Below, in pieces: positions 1-7,841 of a stretch of DNA of 64,000 bases. This DNA comes from PFJX01 sp044227325 (lineage in GTDB: Bacteria > Pseudomonadota > Gammaproteobacteria > Burkholderiales > Thiobacillaceae). The stretch is taken from contig JBGAFI010000003.1 in assembly GCA_044227325.1 (NCBI GenBank), positions 248,001-312,000 on the forward strand. Direction: 5' to 3'. The stretch's first letter is position 1. Every line of letters begins with the position of its first letter. The notes beneath the pieces were generated by a model. It saw nothing but the letters and a program-made list of their open reading frames with translations. It searched no databases and was not told where the DNA came from. Made by a program: the position numbers and the translations under genes.

Positions 1-1383
1 TTCGCCGGCGCGGTGCTCAAAGCCGCCGAGTCCGCCGCGCGCGCGGCCCTGAGCGGCCGCCGAACGGCGATGATCATCAAGCAGCTCAAGGGCGCCGGCG
101 TGCACAAGCTGGGCGCCAAGGCCCACAACCTGTATCCCGCCGACACCCTGGACGCCGAGCACATCGCGGCCGGCCTGCAACGCCGCGCCCTGAGCCCGGA
201 CGCCTGGCAACTCGTGCGCGACAACTTCAGCCGCGCCGGCGGCGGTCCCGCCGCGAAGACCTCGGTGACCGAGCACGTGCTGGATATCGTGCCTCTGCCG
301 GAATTGCCGATCCACGAATTCCAGCCCGGCGACAAGCAGGTGCCGGCGACCGCCTTCGGCGCCCTGGTCGCGGCGGTGGGCCAGTCGGACCCCTATTTCG
401 TGGTGACCAACGCGGACGGCAACGAAGCCAGCGCCATGGCCAACATCAACCAGGTTCTGAAGATCCGCCACCCGGTGGAGGACGCCCTGTACAACCAGGA
501 GCCCAACGGTCAGGTCTACGAGCCCCTGAACGAGGACGCCTGCGCGGGCCTCGCCGCCGGCCTCGCCCTGTTCGGCGCCCGCTCCGTGTGGCTGTCCTAC
601 GAGAGCTTCGCCATCAACGGCTGGCCCATCGTCCAGACCGTCACCCAGGCCATGGCGGAACTGCGCCGCAAGACACCGTCCTTCGTCTGCATGTTCACCG
701 CCGGCGCCCTGGAGCAGGGCCGCAACGGCTGGACCCACCAGCGTCCGGAGATCGAGAACTACTTCGCCGCCCAGATGCGCAACGGCAACGTCTACCCCTT
801 GTTCCCGTGCGACGCGAACCAGATCCAGGCGGCCTACGAGTGGGCCCTGGGCACCCACAACAAGGGCATCGCCATCATCGCCTCGAAGTCGCCGCTGCCG
901 GTCTACACCACCCTGGCGCAGGCGCGGGAGGGCGTCGAGAAGGGCGCGGTGGCGCTGTATGAATCCGCTGGTGGCGGCAAGACCGTGACCTTCGCGGTCA
1001 CCGGCGACATGGCCCTGCTGCCCGTGTTCGAGGCGAAGGAGCGGCTGGAAGCGGAAGGCTTGCGCGTGCGCATCGTCTCCGCCGCGAACCCGCGCCGCCT
1101 GTACCGGCCCACGGACGTGGCCTGGGACACGGTGTCCGAGCCGGACGGCGATTTCATGTCCGATGCCGAGTTCGACGCCCTGTTCGACGGCGACGTGCTG
1201 ATCGGCGTCACCGGCGGCCCCTCCGGCCCGCTGGAGCCCATCCTGCTGCGCACGCGCGCCGCGCGTCGGGAGGTGCTGGCCTGGAAGCGGGGCGAGACCA
1301 CCGCCAGCGCCGGCGAGATCATGGCCTTCAACGGCATCACGGCGGACGCGATGGTGGCGAGGACGCAGGCACTGCTCGCCTGA
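1..1383 (+). CDS. Phosphoketolase (XFP family), C-terminal part
   Basis: The open frame runs in from the window edge, so the 5' half of the gene is missing; about 460 residues of a family that is usually about 800 long are visible. Phosphoketolases are cytoplasmic thiamine-diphosphate enzymes that split xylulose 5-phosphate or fructose 6-phosphate with phosphate to acetyl phosphate plus a triose or tetrose phosphate. Family signs are the SYESF segment, the NGWTHQRPEIE stretch (NGFSHQDPGF in typical members) and a C-terminal domain with SDAEFDALF followed by a KRGETTASAGEIMAFN-like segment that matches the usual KGTTTTPFDMVVLN. The sequence is divergent, so substrate preference cannot be read. 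It lies upstream of a four-carbon acid sugar kinase and glcDEF, separated by a palindromic repeat. In an autotroph it could make acetyl phosphate from Calvin-cycle sugar phosphates (inference). Confidence 0.72.
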   Translation, partial: FAGAVLKAAESAARAALSGRRTAMIIKQLKGAGVHKLGAKAHNLYPADTLDAEHIAAGLQRRALSPDAWQLVRDNFSRAGGGPAAKTSVTEHVLDIVPLPELPIHEFQPGDKQVPATAFGALVAAVGQSDPYFVVTNADGNEASAMANINQVLKIRHPVEDALYNQEPNGQVYEPLNEDACAGLAAGLALFGARSVWLSYESFAINGWPIVQTVTQAMAELRRKTPSFVCMFTAGALEQGRNGWTHQRPEIENYFAAQMRNGNVYPLFPCDANQIQAAYEWALGTHNKGIAIIASKSPLPVYTTLAQAREGVEKGAVALYESAGGGKTVTFAVTGDMALLPVFEAKERLEAEGLRVRIVSAANPRRLYRPTDVAWDTVSEPDGDFMSDAEFDALFDGDVLIGVTGGPSGPLEPILLRTRAARREVLAWKRGETTASAGEIMAFNGITADAMVARTQALLA

Positions 1384-1390
1384 ACGCCGG

Positions 1391-1486
1391 GTTCCCCCCT
1401 TTGAGAAAAGGGGGGACAGGGGGCGTCGTCGCCGGGACATACCCGGCCGTCGCCAAATCCCCCACCCCCCTTTGAAAGGGGGGAGA
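1391..1486. repeat. GC-rich palindromic repeat, family A copy 1
   Basis: Two short palindromes of the form CCCCCCTTT-(A)-AAAGGGGGG are arranged as inverted arms around a spacer of roughly 35 bases. The same arrangement recurs at 15594-15696 and 43453-43552, and a variant lies at 16520-16643. It fills the gap between the phosphoketolase and kinase genes and would fold into a strong RNA stem, so it may act as an mRNA stabiliser or partial terminator (inference). Confidence 0.8.
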
Positions 1487-1504
1487 CAACCGAACCCATG
1501 AGGC

Positions 1505-2890
1505 ATGAACACCATGACCGACACCAAGATCATCGTCCTCGACGACGACCCCACCGGTTCCCAGACGGTGCATTCCTGCCAACTGCTGACCCGCTGGGAC
1601 GCCGTCACGCTCCAGCAGGCGCTGCTGGACGCCTCGCCCCTGTTCTTCGTGCTCACCAATACCCGGGGCATGGACGCGGCGCGGGCCGCCGCCGTGACCC
1701 GGGTGGTCTGCGAGAACCTGAAACTGGCCCTGGCCGATCTGGCGGCGGGCGGCAAGCGGATCAACCCGATCTTCGTCAGCCGTTCGGATTCCACGCTGCG
1801 CGGCCATTACCCGGTGGAAACCGATGTGATGGCGGACGTCCTGGGCGGTTTCGACGCCCACTTCCTGACCCCCGCCTTCTTCGAGGGTGGCCGCTTCACC
1901 CGTGACAGCATCCACTACCTGATGGTGAACGGCGTGGCGACGCCGGTGCATGAAACCGAGTTCGCCCGGGATTCCGTATTCGGCTATCGCCACGGCTACT
2001 TGCCCGACTACGTCGAGGAAAAGACCGGCGGCCGCATCCAGGCCGGCACGGTGGAACGCTTCCTGCTGGCGGACGTGCGCGGCGACGTGTCGGAACGCCT
2101 GATGGGCCTGGAGGGCAACCGCTGCTGTGTGGTGGACGCGGAAACCCAGGCCGATCTGGACCATTTCGCCGACCAGCTTCGCGCCGCAGCCGCGCGCGGC
2201 AAGCGTTTCCTGTTCCGCTCCGGCGCCAGCCTGCTTACCGCCCTGGCCAGGCTGCCGCCCCAGCCGGTGCCGGCGGAGGCCATGCGCGCCTACGTCCGGC
2301 ACGGCCGGCCCGGCGCGGTGCTGGTCGGTTCCCATGTGAAGAAGACCACCGCGCAACTGGAAAAACTCTTGCAGGAATCCGGCGTGGCGGCCGTGGAAGT
2401 GGACGTGGACCGCATCGTTCCGGCGCGCGCCGCGCTGCTGGAGGAAGTCCTGGCCCGCGCCGCCGCCGCCCACGACCAAGGCAAGACGGCGGCGATCTAC
2501 ACCAGCCGGGTGGAACGCCAGTTCCCGGATCAGGCCGCGCGCCTGGCCTTCGGCGAGACGGTCTCGGCCTTCCTCATGGAGGTGGTGCGCGGCCTGCCGG
2601 CAAGCCTGGGGTTCCTCATCAGCAAGGGCGGCATCACCTCCAACGACGTGCTGTCCGACGGATTGGCGCTGAAGACCGCGCGGGTGCTGGGCCAGGTTCT
2701 GGCCGGCTGCTCCGTGGTGCGCTGCCCGGCGGAGCATCCCCGCTTCCCCGATCTGCCGGTGGTGATCTTCCCGGGCAATGTGGGCGACGACGACGCCCTG
2801 GCGACGGTGTATCGCCGATTCGCGAGCGAGGCGGTTTCCGGCGCGCGCACCCGGCATAATCCACGGCATGAAGCCTGCGTTTCTCTCTGA
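1505..2890 (+). CDS. Four-carbon acid sugar kinase family protein (DUF1537/OtnK-like)
   Basis: This 461-residue protein belongs to the four-carbon acid sugar kinase family, whose characterised members phosphorylate tetronates such as threonate, erythronate or 3-oxo-tetronate at C4 using ATP in the cytoplasm. The N-terminal signature DDDPTGSQTVH is at residues 13-23 and the C-terminal nucleotide-binding signature SKGGITSNDV at 373-382; the length is normal. The usual partners (dehydrogenase, aldolase, PdxA2) are absent here. Instead it follows a phosphoketolase and overlaps glcD by 23 bases, so it is probably translated with the glycolate oxidase genes. A second in-frame ATG at 1514 is an equally good start. 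The true substrate is unknown; a tetronate derived from the erythrose 4-phosphate made by phosphoketolase is one possibility (inference). Confidence 0.8.
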   Translation: MNTMTDTKIIVLDDDPTGSQTVHSCQLLTRWDAVTLQQALLDASPLFFVLTNTRGMDAARAAAVTRVVCENLKLALADLAAGGKRINPIFVSRSDSTLRGHYPVETDVMADVLGGFDAHFLTPAFFEGGRFTRDSIHYLMVNGVATPVHETEFARDSVFGYRHGYLPDYVEEKTGGRIQAGTVERFLLADVRGDVSERLMGLEGNRCCVVDAETQADLDHFADQLRAAAARGKRFLFRSGASLLTALARLPPQPVPAEAMRAYVRHGRPGAVLVGSHVKKTTAQLEKLLQESGVAAVEVDVDRIVPARAALLEEVLARAAAAHDQGKTAAIYTSRVERQFPDQAARLAFGETVSAFLMEVVRGLPASLGFLISKGGITSNDVLSDGLALKTARVLGQVLAGCSVVRCPAEHPRFPDLPVVIFPGNVGDDDALATVYRRFASEAVSGARTRHNPRHEACVSL

Positions 2891-4331
2891 CCTGCGCGCG
2901 GCGCTGCCGGCCAGCGCTCTGCTGATCGAAGCCGAGGCCCTGCGCCCCTACGAGTGCGACGGGCTCTCGGCCTACCGGCAGGTGCCTTTGGCGGTGTGCC
3001 TGCCGGAAACCCTGGAACAGGCCCGGGCCGTGCTGCGCGCCTGCGCGGCCCACGGCGTGCCGGTGGTGGCGCGCGGCGCCGGCACCGGGCTTTCCGGCGG
3101 CGCCCTGCCTCTCGCCGACGGCGTCGTGCTGTCCCTGGCCCGCTTCAACCGGATACTGGAGATCGACCCGGACAACCGCCTGGCGCGGGTGCAGCCCGGC
3201 GTGCGCAACCTGGCCATCTCCGAGGCCGCGGCGCCCTACGGCCTGTATTACGCGCCGGATCCCTCCTCCCAGATCGCCTGTTCCATCGGCGGCAACGTGG
3301 CGGAAAACTCGGGCGGCGTGCATTGCCTGAAGTACGGCCTCACCGTGCACAACCTGCTGGCCCTCAAGGTGCTGACCCTGGACGGCGAGCTGCTGGAGAT
3401 CGGCGCCTGCGACAAGCCCGGCGCCCTGGACGCGCCGGGCTACGACCTGCTCGCCCTGCTGACCGGCTCGGAAGGGCTGCTCGGCGTGGTGGTGGAAGTC
3501 GCCGTCAAGCTGCTGGTCAAGCCGGAGCGCGCCCAGGTGGTGCTGGCCGCGTTCGATTCGGTGGAAGCGGCGGGCGCCGCGGTGGCGGACATCATCGGCG
3601 CCGGCATCCTGCCCGCCGGCCTGGAGATGATGGACAACCTGTCCATCCGCGCCGCCGAGGATTTCGTCCACGCGGGCTACCCGGTGGAGGCCGCCGCGAT
3701 CCTGCTGTGCGAGCTGGACGGCGCCAACGCGGAGGTCTCCGAGCAGATCATGGCGGTGCGCCAAGTGCTCATGGATGCCGGCGCCGGCGAGGTGCGCACG
3801 GCGACCGACGAGGCCCAGCGCATGAAGTTCTGGGCCGGCCGCAAGGGTGCCTTCCCCGCCGTCGGCCGCATCAGTCCGGACTACTACTGCATGGACGGCA
3901 CCATCCCGCGCAAGCACCTGGCCCATGTGCTGCGCCGGATCTCCGAACTCTCGACCCAATACGGACTGCGTGTCGCCAACGTGTTCCACGCCGGCGACGG
4001 CAACCTGCATCCCCTCATCCTGTTCGACGCGAACCAGCCCGGCGAAATGAAGAAGGCCGAGGACTGCGGCACCGACATCCTCAAGCTGTGCGTGGAGGTG
4101 GGCGGCACCGTCACCGGCGAGCACGGCGTCGGCGTGGAAAAACTGGACGCCACGTGCAGCCAGTTCAACGCGGGCGAACTGGCCCAGTTCCACGCCGTCA
4201 AGGCCGCCTTCGACCCGGCCGGCCTGCTCAATCCCGGCAAGGCCGTGCCCACCCTGCACCGCTGCGCCGAGCTGGGCCGCATGCACGTGCAAGGCGGCGC
4301 CCTGCCGTTTCCGGAATTGCCGAGGTTCTGA
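2868..4331 (+). CDS. glcD: Glycolate oxidase FAD subunit GlcD
   Basis: This 487-residue FAD-dependent subunit of glycolate oxidase oxidises glycolate to glyoxylate in a membrane-associated GlcDEF complex. The FAD-binding type 4 (PCMH) domain is in the N-terminal half, with GAGTGLSGG at residues 70-78. The C-terminal FAD-oxidase domain carries the AGDGNLHP segment and GEHGVG at 417-422. I chose the ATG at 2868, inside the end of the kinase gene, because family similarity (KPAFLSDLRAALP...) begins there; longer starts only add out-of-family sequence. Its stop codon shares one base with the glcE start. In an organism with two RuBisCOs the obvious substrate source is phosphoglycolate from RuBisCO oxygenation (inference); no phosphoglycolate phosphatase is in the window. 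Confidence 0.93.
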   Translation: MKPAFLSDLRAALPASALLIEAEALRPYECDGLSAYRQVPLAVCLPETLEQARAVLRACAAHGVPVVARGAGTGLSGGALPLADGVVLSLARFNRILEIDPDNRLARVQPGVRNLAISEAAAPYGLYYAPDPSSQIACSIGGNVAENSGGVHCLKYGLTVHNLLALKVLTLDGELLEIGACDKPGALDAPGYDLLALLTGSEGLLGVVVEVAVKLLVKPERAQVVLAAFDSVEAAGAAVADIIGAGILPAGLEMMDNLSIRAAEDFVHAGYPVEAAAILLCELDGANAEVSEQIMAVRQVLMDAGAGEVRTATDEAQRMKFWAGRKGAFPAVGRISPDYYCMDGTIPRKHLAHVLRRISELSTQYGLRVANVFHAGDGNLHPLILFDANQPGEMKKAEDCGTDILKLCVEVGGTVTGEHGVGVEKLDATCSQFNAGELAQFHAVKAAFDPAGLLNPGKAVPTLHRCAELGRMHVQGGALPFPELPRF

Positions 4332-5374
4332 TGGAAGCCGAATTCAGCGAGCGGGTCAGGCGGGCCGCGGCGGACAAAACGCCTTTGCGCATCGTGGCCG
4401 GCGGCAGCAAGGCCTTTTTCGGCAGGATGTGTGAAGGCGAGCCGCTGGATGTCTCCGGCCATCGCGGCATCGTCAGCTACGAGCCGTCCGAACTGGTCAT
4501 CACCGCGCGGGCCGGCACGCCGCTGGCCGAGATCGAGGCGGCGCTCGCGCAAAACAACCAGTTGCTGCCCTTCGAGCCGCCCCATTTCGGCGACCGGGCC
4601 ACCCTGGGCGGCATGGTCGCCGCCGGTCTGTCCGGGCCACGCCGGCCCTGGGGCGGTTCGCTGCGGGACGCGGTGCTGGGCGTGAAAATCCTGAACGGGC
4701 GCGGCGAGGTGCTGCGTTTCGGCGGCCAGGTCATGAAGAACGTGGCGGGTTACGACCTGTCGCGCCTGATGGCCGGCGCCCTGGGCACCCTGGGGGTGTT
4801 GCTGGAAGTCTCCCTCAAGGTCTTGCCGCGCCCCGCCGTGGAGCGTACCCGGGTGTTCGAGCTGGATGCGGACAGCGCGCTCGCGCGGCAGGTCGAATGG
4901 GGCCGCCGTCCCTTGCCCCTGAGCGGCACCCTGCATGACGCGGGCCGCTTGTATGTGCGCCTGTGCGGCAGCGGCCAGGGAGTCCAGGCGGCCCTGGACC
5001 AACTCGGCGGCGAGGAATGCGCCGCATCGCCCTGGACGGCGGCGCGGGAACAGACCCTGCCGTTCTTCCAGGGCACCGCGCCCTTGTGGCGCATATCGCT
5101 CCCCGCCGCCGCGCCGGGCCTGAATCTGCCGGGCGAAACCCTGACCGAGTGGGGCGGGGCCTTGCGCTGGCTGCGCGCCGATCTGCCCGCCCCGTCCGTG
5201 CGCCAGCGCGCCGCCGCGCTGGGCGGCCACGCCACGCTGTTCCGGGGCCACGATGGCCGGGGCGAGGTGTTCCAGCCCCTGGCGCCGGCCATGCTGGCCC
5301 TGCACAAGCGGCTGAAGCAATCCCTGGACCCCCGGGGCATCTTCAATCCCGGCCGCCTGTACGAGGGGCTCTGA
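4331..5374 (+). CDS. glcE: Glycolate oxidase subunit GlcE
   Basis: This 347-residue protein is the second FAD-binding subunit of glycolate oxidase. Its PCMH-type FAD domain is recognisable from the PLAEIEAALAQNNQLLPFEP segment, the glycine-rich GDRATLGGMVAAG stretch and VMKNVAGYDLSRL, which is typical of GlcE. It is shorter than GlcD because it lacks the full FAD-oxidase C-terminal domain. It starts at the ATG that overlaps the glcD stop (TGATG) and ends in the same type of overlap with glcF, so the three subunits are translationally coupled and probably made in fixed ratio. GlcD and GlcE together are expected to hold the flavin sites, and electrons pass on to GlcF. Confidence 0.92.
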   Translation: MEAEFSERVRRAAADKTPLRIVAGGSKAFFGRMCEGEPLDVSGHRGIVSYEPSELVITARAGTPLAEIEAALAQNNQLLPFEPPHFGDRATLGGMVAAGLSGPRRPWGGSLRDAVLGVKILNGRGEVLRFGGQVMKNVAGYDLSRLMAGALGTLGVLLEVSLKVLPRPAVERTRVFELDADSALARQVEWGRRPLPLSGTLHDAGRLYVRLCGSGQGVQAALDQLGGEECAASPWTAAREQTLPFFQGTAPLWRISLPAAAPGLNLPGETLTEWGGALRWLRADLPAPSVRQRAAALGGHATLFRGHDGRGEVFQPLAPAMLALHKRLKQSLDPRGIFNPGRLYEGL

Positions 5375-6579
5375 TGCAGACCCATCTCGCCGACTTCATC
5401 CGCGACACGCCCCAGGGCCGCGAGGCCGACGCCATCCTGCGTTCCTGCGTGCACTGCGGTTTCTGCAACGCCACCTGTCCCACCTACCAGTTGCTGGGTG
5501 ACGAGCTGGACGGGCCGCGCGGGCGCATCTACCTGATGAAGCAGATGCTGGAAGGCCAGGCGGTGACCGAGGTGACGCGCTCGCATCTGGACCGCTGCCT
5601 GACCTGCCGCAACTGCGAGACCACCTGCCCGTCCGGCGTGCGATACGGCCGGCTGGTGGATATCGGCCGGGAGCTGGCGGAGGAACTGAGCCCGCGTCCA
5701 TTGGGTGAGCGTCTGATGCGCGCCGGATTGCGCCGCGCGCTGGGGACACCAGCCGTGTTCAATCCCCTGTTGAAGCTGGGCCGGGGCGTGCGCGGCCTGC
5801 TGCCCGCCGCCCTGCGCGAGCATGTGCCCGCCGGGGCGCCGGCCGGCTACCGGCCCGCGCCCCGCCATGCTCGCCGCATGCTGATCCTGGAAGGCTGCGT
5901 GCAGCCGGCCATGGCGCCGGAGACCAACGCCGCAAGCGCCCGCGTGCTGGACCGGCTCGGCGTCAGCCTGATCGCCGCGCCGGAGGCCGGCTGTTGCGGC
6001 GCCATCGACCAGCACCTCGCCGCGCCGGAAGCCGCGCGCGCGGCCATGCGCCGCAACATCGACGCCTGGTGGCCGCATATCGAGGCGGGGGCCGAGGTCA
6101 TCGTCATCACCGCCAGCGGCTGCGGCAGCCTGGTCAAGGAATACGGGCACCATCTGCGCGACGATCCCGCCTACGCGGCGAAGGCCGCGCGTGTTTCCGC
6201 GCTGACCCGGGATCTGTGCGAGGTGCTGGCGGCGGAGAATCTGGCGCCCTGGCGCGCCGCCACGCCCCGGCGTGTCGCCTTCCATCCCCCGTGCAGCCTG
6301 CAACACGGCCAGCAAGTGCGCGGCGTCATCGAAACCATCCTCACGAATCTGGGCCACGAGCTGGTGCCGGTGGCGGAAAGCCACCTGTGCTGCGGCTCCG
6401 CCGGCACCTATTCCCTGCTGCAAGCGGAGTTGGCGGGACAGTTGCGGGAACGCAAGCTGTCCAACCTGCAGGCGCGCGGGCCGGAACTCATCGCCACCGC
6501 CAACATCGGCTGCCAGAGCCACCTCGCCGCCACGAGCGGGGTGCCGGTGGTGCACTGGATCAGCCTGCTGGAGGCATAA
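5374..6579 (+). CDS. glcF: Glycolate oxidase iron-sulfur subunit GlcF
   Basis: This 401-residue iron-sulfur subunit passes electrons from the flavin subunits toward the membrane quinone pool. Two ferredoxin-type [4Fe-4S] motifs are seen, C25-C28-C31-C35P and C75-C78-C81-C85P. Two CCG-type cysteine-rich domains follow, with GCCGAIDQH and CCGSAGTYS segments, as in GlcF and heterodisulfide reductase subunit B-like proteins. The start overlaps the glcE stop. The gene ends about 30 bases before radC, which has its own ribosome binding site, so the glc unit probably stops here. Length and motif order are normal for GlcF. Confidence 0.93.
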   Translation: MQTHLADFIRDTPQGREADAILRSCVHCGFCNATCPTYQLLGDELDGPRGRIYLMKQMLEGQAVTEVTRSHLDRCLTCRNCETTCPSGVRYGRLVDIGRELAEELSPRPLGERLMRAGLRRALGTPAVFNPLLKLGRGVRGLLPAALREHVPAGAPAGYRPAPRHARRMLILEGCVQPAMAPETNAASARVLDRLGVSLIAAPEAGCCGAIDQHLAAPEAARAAMRRNIDAWWPHIEAGAEVIVITASGCGSLVKEYGHHLRDDPAYAAKAARVSALTRDLCEVLAAENLAPWRAATPRRVAFHPPCSLQHGQQVRGVIETILTNLGHELVPVAESHLCCGSAGTYSLLQAELAGQLRERKLSNLQARGPELIATANIGCQSHLAATSGVPVVHWISLLEA

Positions 6580-6609
6580 TCCCCGCATAGATAAACAGGG
6601 GAGGGTGGC

Positions 6610-7284
6610 ATGGCGATCACCGACTGGCCGGAGGGCGACCGGCCCCGGGAGAAACTTCTGGCGCGCGGCGCGGCGGCCCTGTCCGACGCGGAACTGCTGG
6701 CGATCTTCCTGCGCGTGGGGGTGGCGGGGAAAAGCGCGGTGGACCTGGCGCGCGACCTGCTCGGTCATTTCGGCGGCCTGACCCGGTTGTTCGCGGCGGA
6801 GCGGGCGGCGTTCAGCGCCTTTCCCGGCATGGGGCCGGCCAAGTTCGCCCAGCTCCAGGCGGTGCTGGAGATGTCCCGGCGCGCTCTGGGCGAGGAAATG
6901 CGGGCCGGCGATGCCCTCAATTCCCCCGCTGCCGTGCGCGACTGGCTGCGCCTGAAGTTGTCCGGCCTGGGCCACGAGGTGTTCATGGCGGTGTTCCTGG
7001 ATGCCCAGAACCGGGTGCTGGAAGCGGAAGAATTGTTTCGCGGCACCCTGACGCAGACTTCGGTATACCCGAGGGAAATCGTCAAACGCGCCCTGACGCA
7101 CAACGCCGCCGGGGTGATCCTGGCCCACAACCATCCGTCCGGCGTGGCGGAGCCGAGCCAGGCCGACCGCTGGCTCACCGATCAGCTGAAGGCCGCGCTG
7201 GGCCTGGTGGACGTCAAGGTGCTGGACCATTTCATCGTCGCCGGCGGCGGCGGCCTGTCCTTCGCCGAACGCGGTTGGCTTTGA
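6610..7284 (+). CDS. radC: RadC family JAB-domain protein
   Basis: This 224-residue protein has a helix-hairpin-helix-like N-terminal region (LSDAELLAIFLRVGVAGKSA) and a C-terminal JAB/MPN metalloprotease-like domain with H173-N-H175-P-S-G and D186, the zinc-binding JAMM pattern HxH...S..D. RadC proteins were named for DNA repair, but their biochemical role is unsettled; related proteins on mobile elements are linked to recombination. Here the gene sits in its common proteobacterial place just upstream of rpmB-rpmG, which argues for the chromosomal housekeeping copy. A GGGGAGGG stretch about 8 bases upstream of the ATG is a reasonable ribosome binding site. Confidence 0.92.
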   Translation: MAITDWPEGDRPREKLLARGAAALSDAELLAIFLRVGVAGKSAVDLARDLLGHFGGLTRLFAAERAAFSAFPGMGPAKFAQLQAVLEMSRRALGEEMRAGDALNSPAAVRDWLRLKLSGLGHEVFMAVFLDAQNRVLEAEELFRGTLTQTSVYPREIVKRALTHNAAGVILAHNHPSGVAEPSQADRWLTDQLKAALGLVDVKVLDHFIVAGGGGLSFAERGWL

Positions 7285-7309
7285 CCAAGCGAATGCTTTC
7301 GTGTATAAA
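7281..7309 (+). promoter_or_regulatory. Sigma70-type promoter for rpmB-rpmG
   Basis: A TTGACC box (7281-7286) overlapping the radC stop codon is followed after exactly 17 bases by TATAAA (7304-7309). This near-consensus promoter would start transcription about 35 bases before rpmB. Confidence 0.7.
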
Positions 7310-7349
7310 GGCCGACTTTCCGTTTCAGTAAATTCCAGGGGTATTCATC

Positions 7350-7583
7350 ATGGCCCGTGTGTGTCAGATCACCGGCAAGAAGCCGATGTCGGGGAACAAC
7401 GTGTCCCACGCCAACAACAGGACCAAGCGCCGTTTCCTGCCCAATCTCCAGTACCGCCGGTTCTGGATCGAGAGCGAGAACCGCTGGGTTCGTCTGCGTG
7501 TTTCCAATGCCGCTCTGCGTCTGATCGACAAGAAGGGCATCGATGTCGTCCTGGCCGATCTGCGCGCCAGCGACGCGGTTTGA
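7350..7583 (+). CDS. rpmB: 50S ribosomal protein L28
   Basis: This 77-residue protein is ribosomal protein L28 (bL28), a component of the large subunit. The start MARVCQITGKKPMSGNNVSHANN and the middle block TKRRFLPNLQYRRFW are diagnostic, and the length is normal. It lies behind a strong promoter and is followed after 12 bases by rpmG, the usual bacterial rpmBG operon. The start codon is preceded by a weak GGGGT element only. Confidence 0.98.
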   Translation: MARVCQITGKKPMSGNNVSHANNRTKRRFLPNLQYRRFWIESENRWVRLRVSNAALRLIDKKGIDVVLADLRASDAV

Positions 7584-7595
7584 TAGGAGTCCATC

Positions 7596-7763
7596 ATGGC
7601 TAAAGGCGGACGCGAAAAGATCAAGCTGGAGTCCACCGCGGGCACCGGCCATTTCTACACCACCACCAAGAACAAGAAGACCATGCCCGGCAAGATGGAG
7701 ATCAGCAAGTTCGATCCCGTCGCCCGCAAGCATGTGGCTTACAAGGAAACCAAGCTGAAGTAA
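7596..7763 (+). CDS. rpmG: 50S ribosomal protein L33
   Basis: This 55-residue protein is ribosomal protein L33 (bL33). It starts MAKGGREKIKLESTAGTGHF and continues with the family blocks YTTTKNKK and KMEISKFDPVARKHV. It lacks the zinc-ribbon cysteines, so it is the C-minus (zinc-independent) form usual in Gram-negative bacteria. TAGGAG, 6 bases before the ATG, is a good ribosome binding site, and a strong terminator follows the stop codon. Confidence 0.97.
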   Translation: MAKGGREKIKLESTAGTGHFYTTTKNKKTMPGKMEISKFDPVARKHVAYKETKLK

Positions 7764-7790
7764 GCGCAGAAGTCGGCGGTTTCCGCGCCC

Positions 7791-7824
7791 AATAAAAAAC
7801 CCCGCCTCGGCGGGGTTTTTTATT
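7791..7824. terminator. Bidirectional rho-independent terminator
   Basis: AATAAAAAA precedes a hairpin with arms CCCCGCC and GGCGGGG around a TC loop, followed by TTTTTTATT. The A- and T-tracts on both sides let it serve rpmB-rpmG on the plus strand and the desaturase gene on the minus strand. Confidence 0.93.
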
Positions 7825-7841
7825 GGCTGTCGCGAACCGTG

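Noticed and set aside
903..2869. Long minus-strand open frames opposite the phosphoketolase and kinase genes
   Set aside because: They are a by-product of very high G+C content; their translations are low-complexity (R, A, G, H, Q-rich) and the plus-strand frames have clear family motifs.
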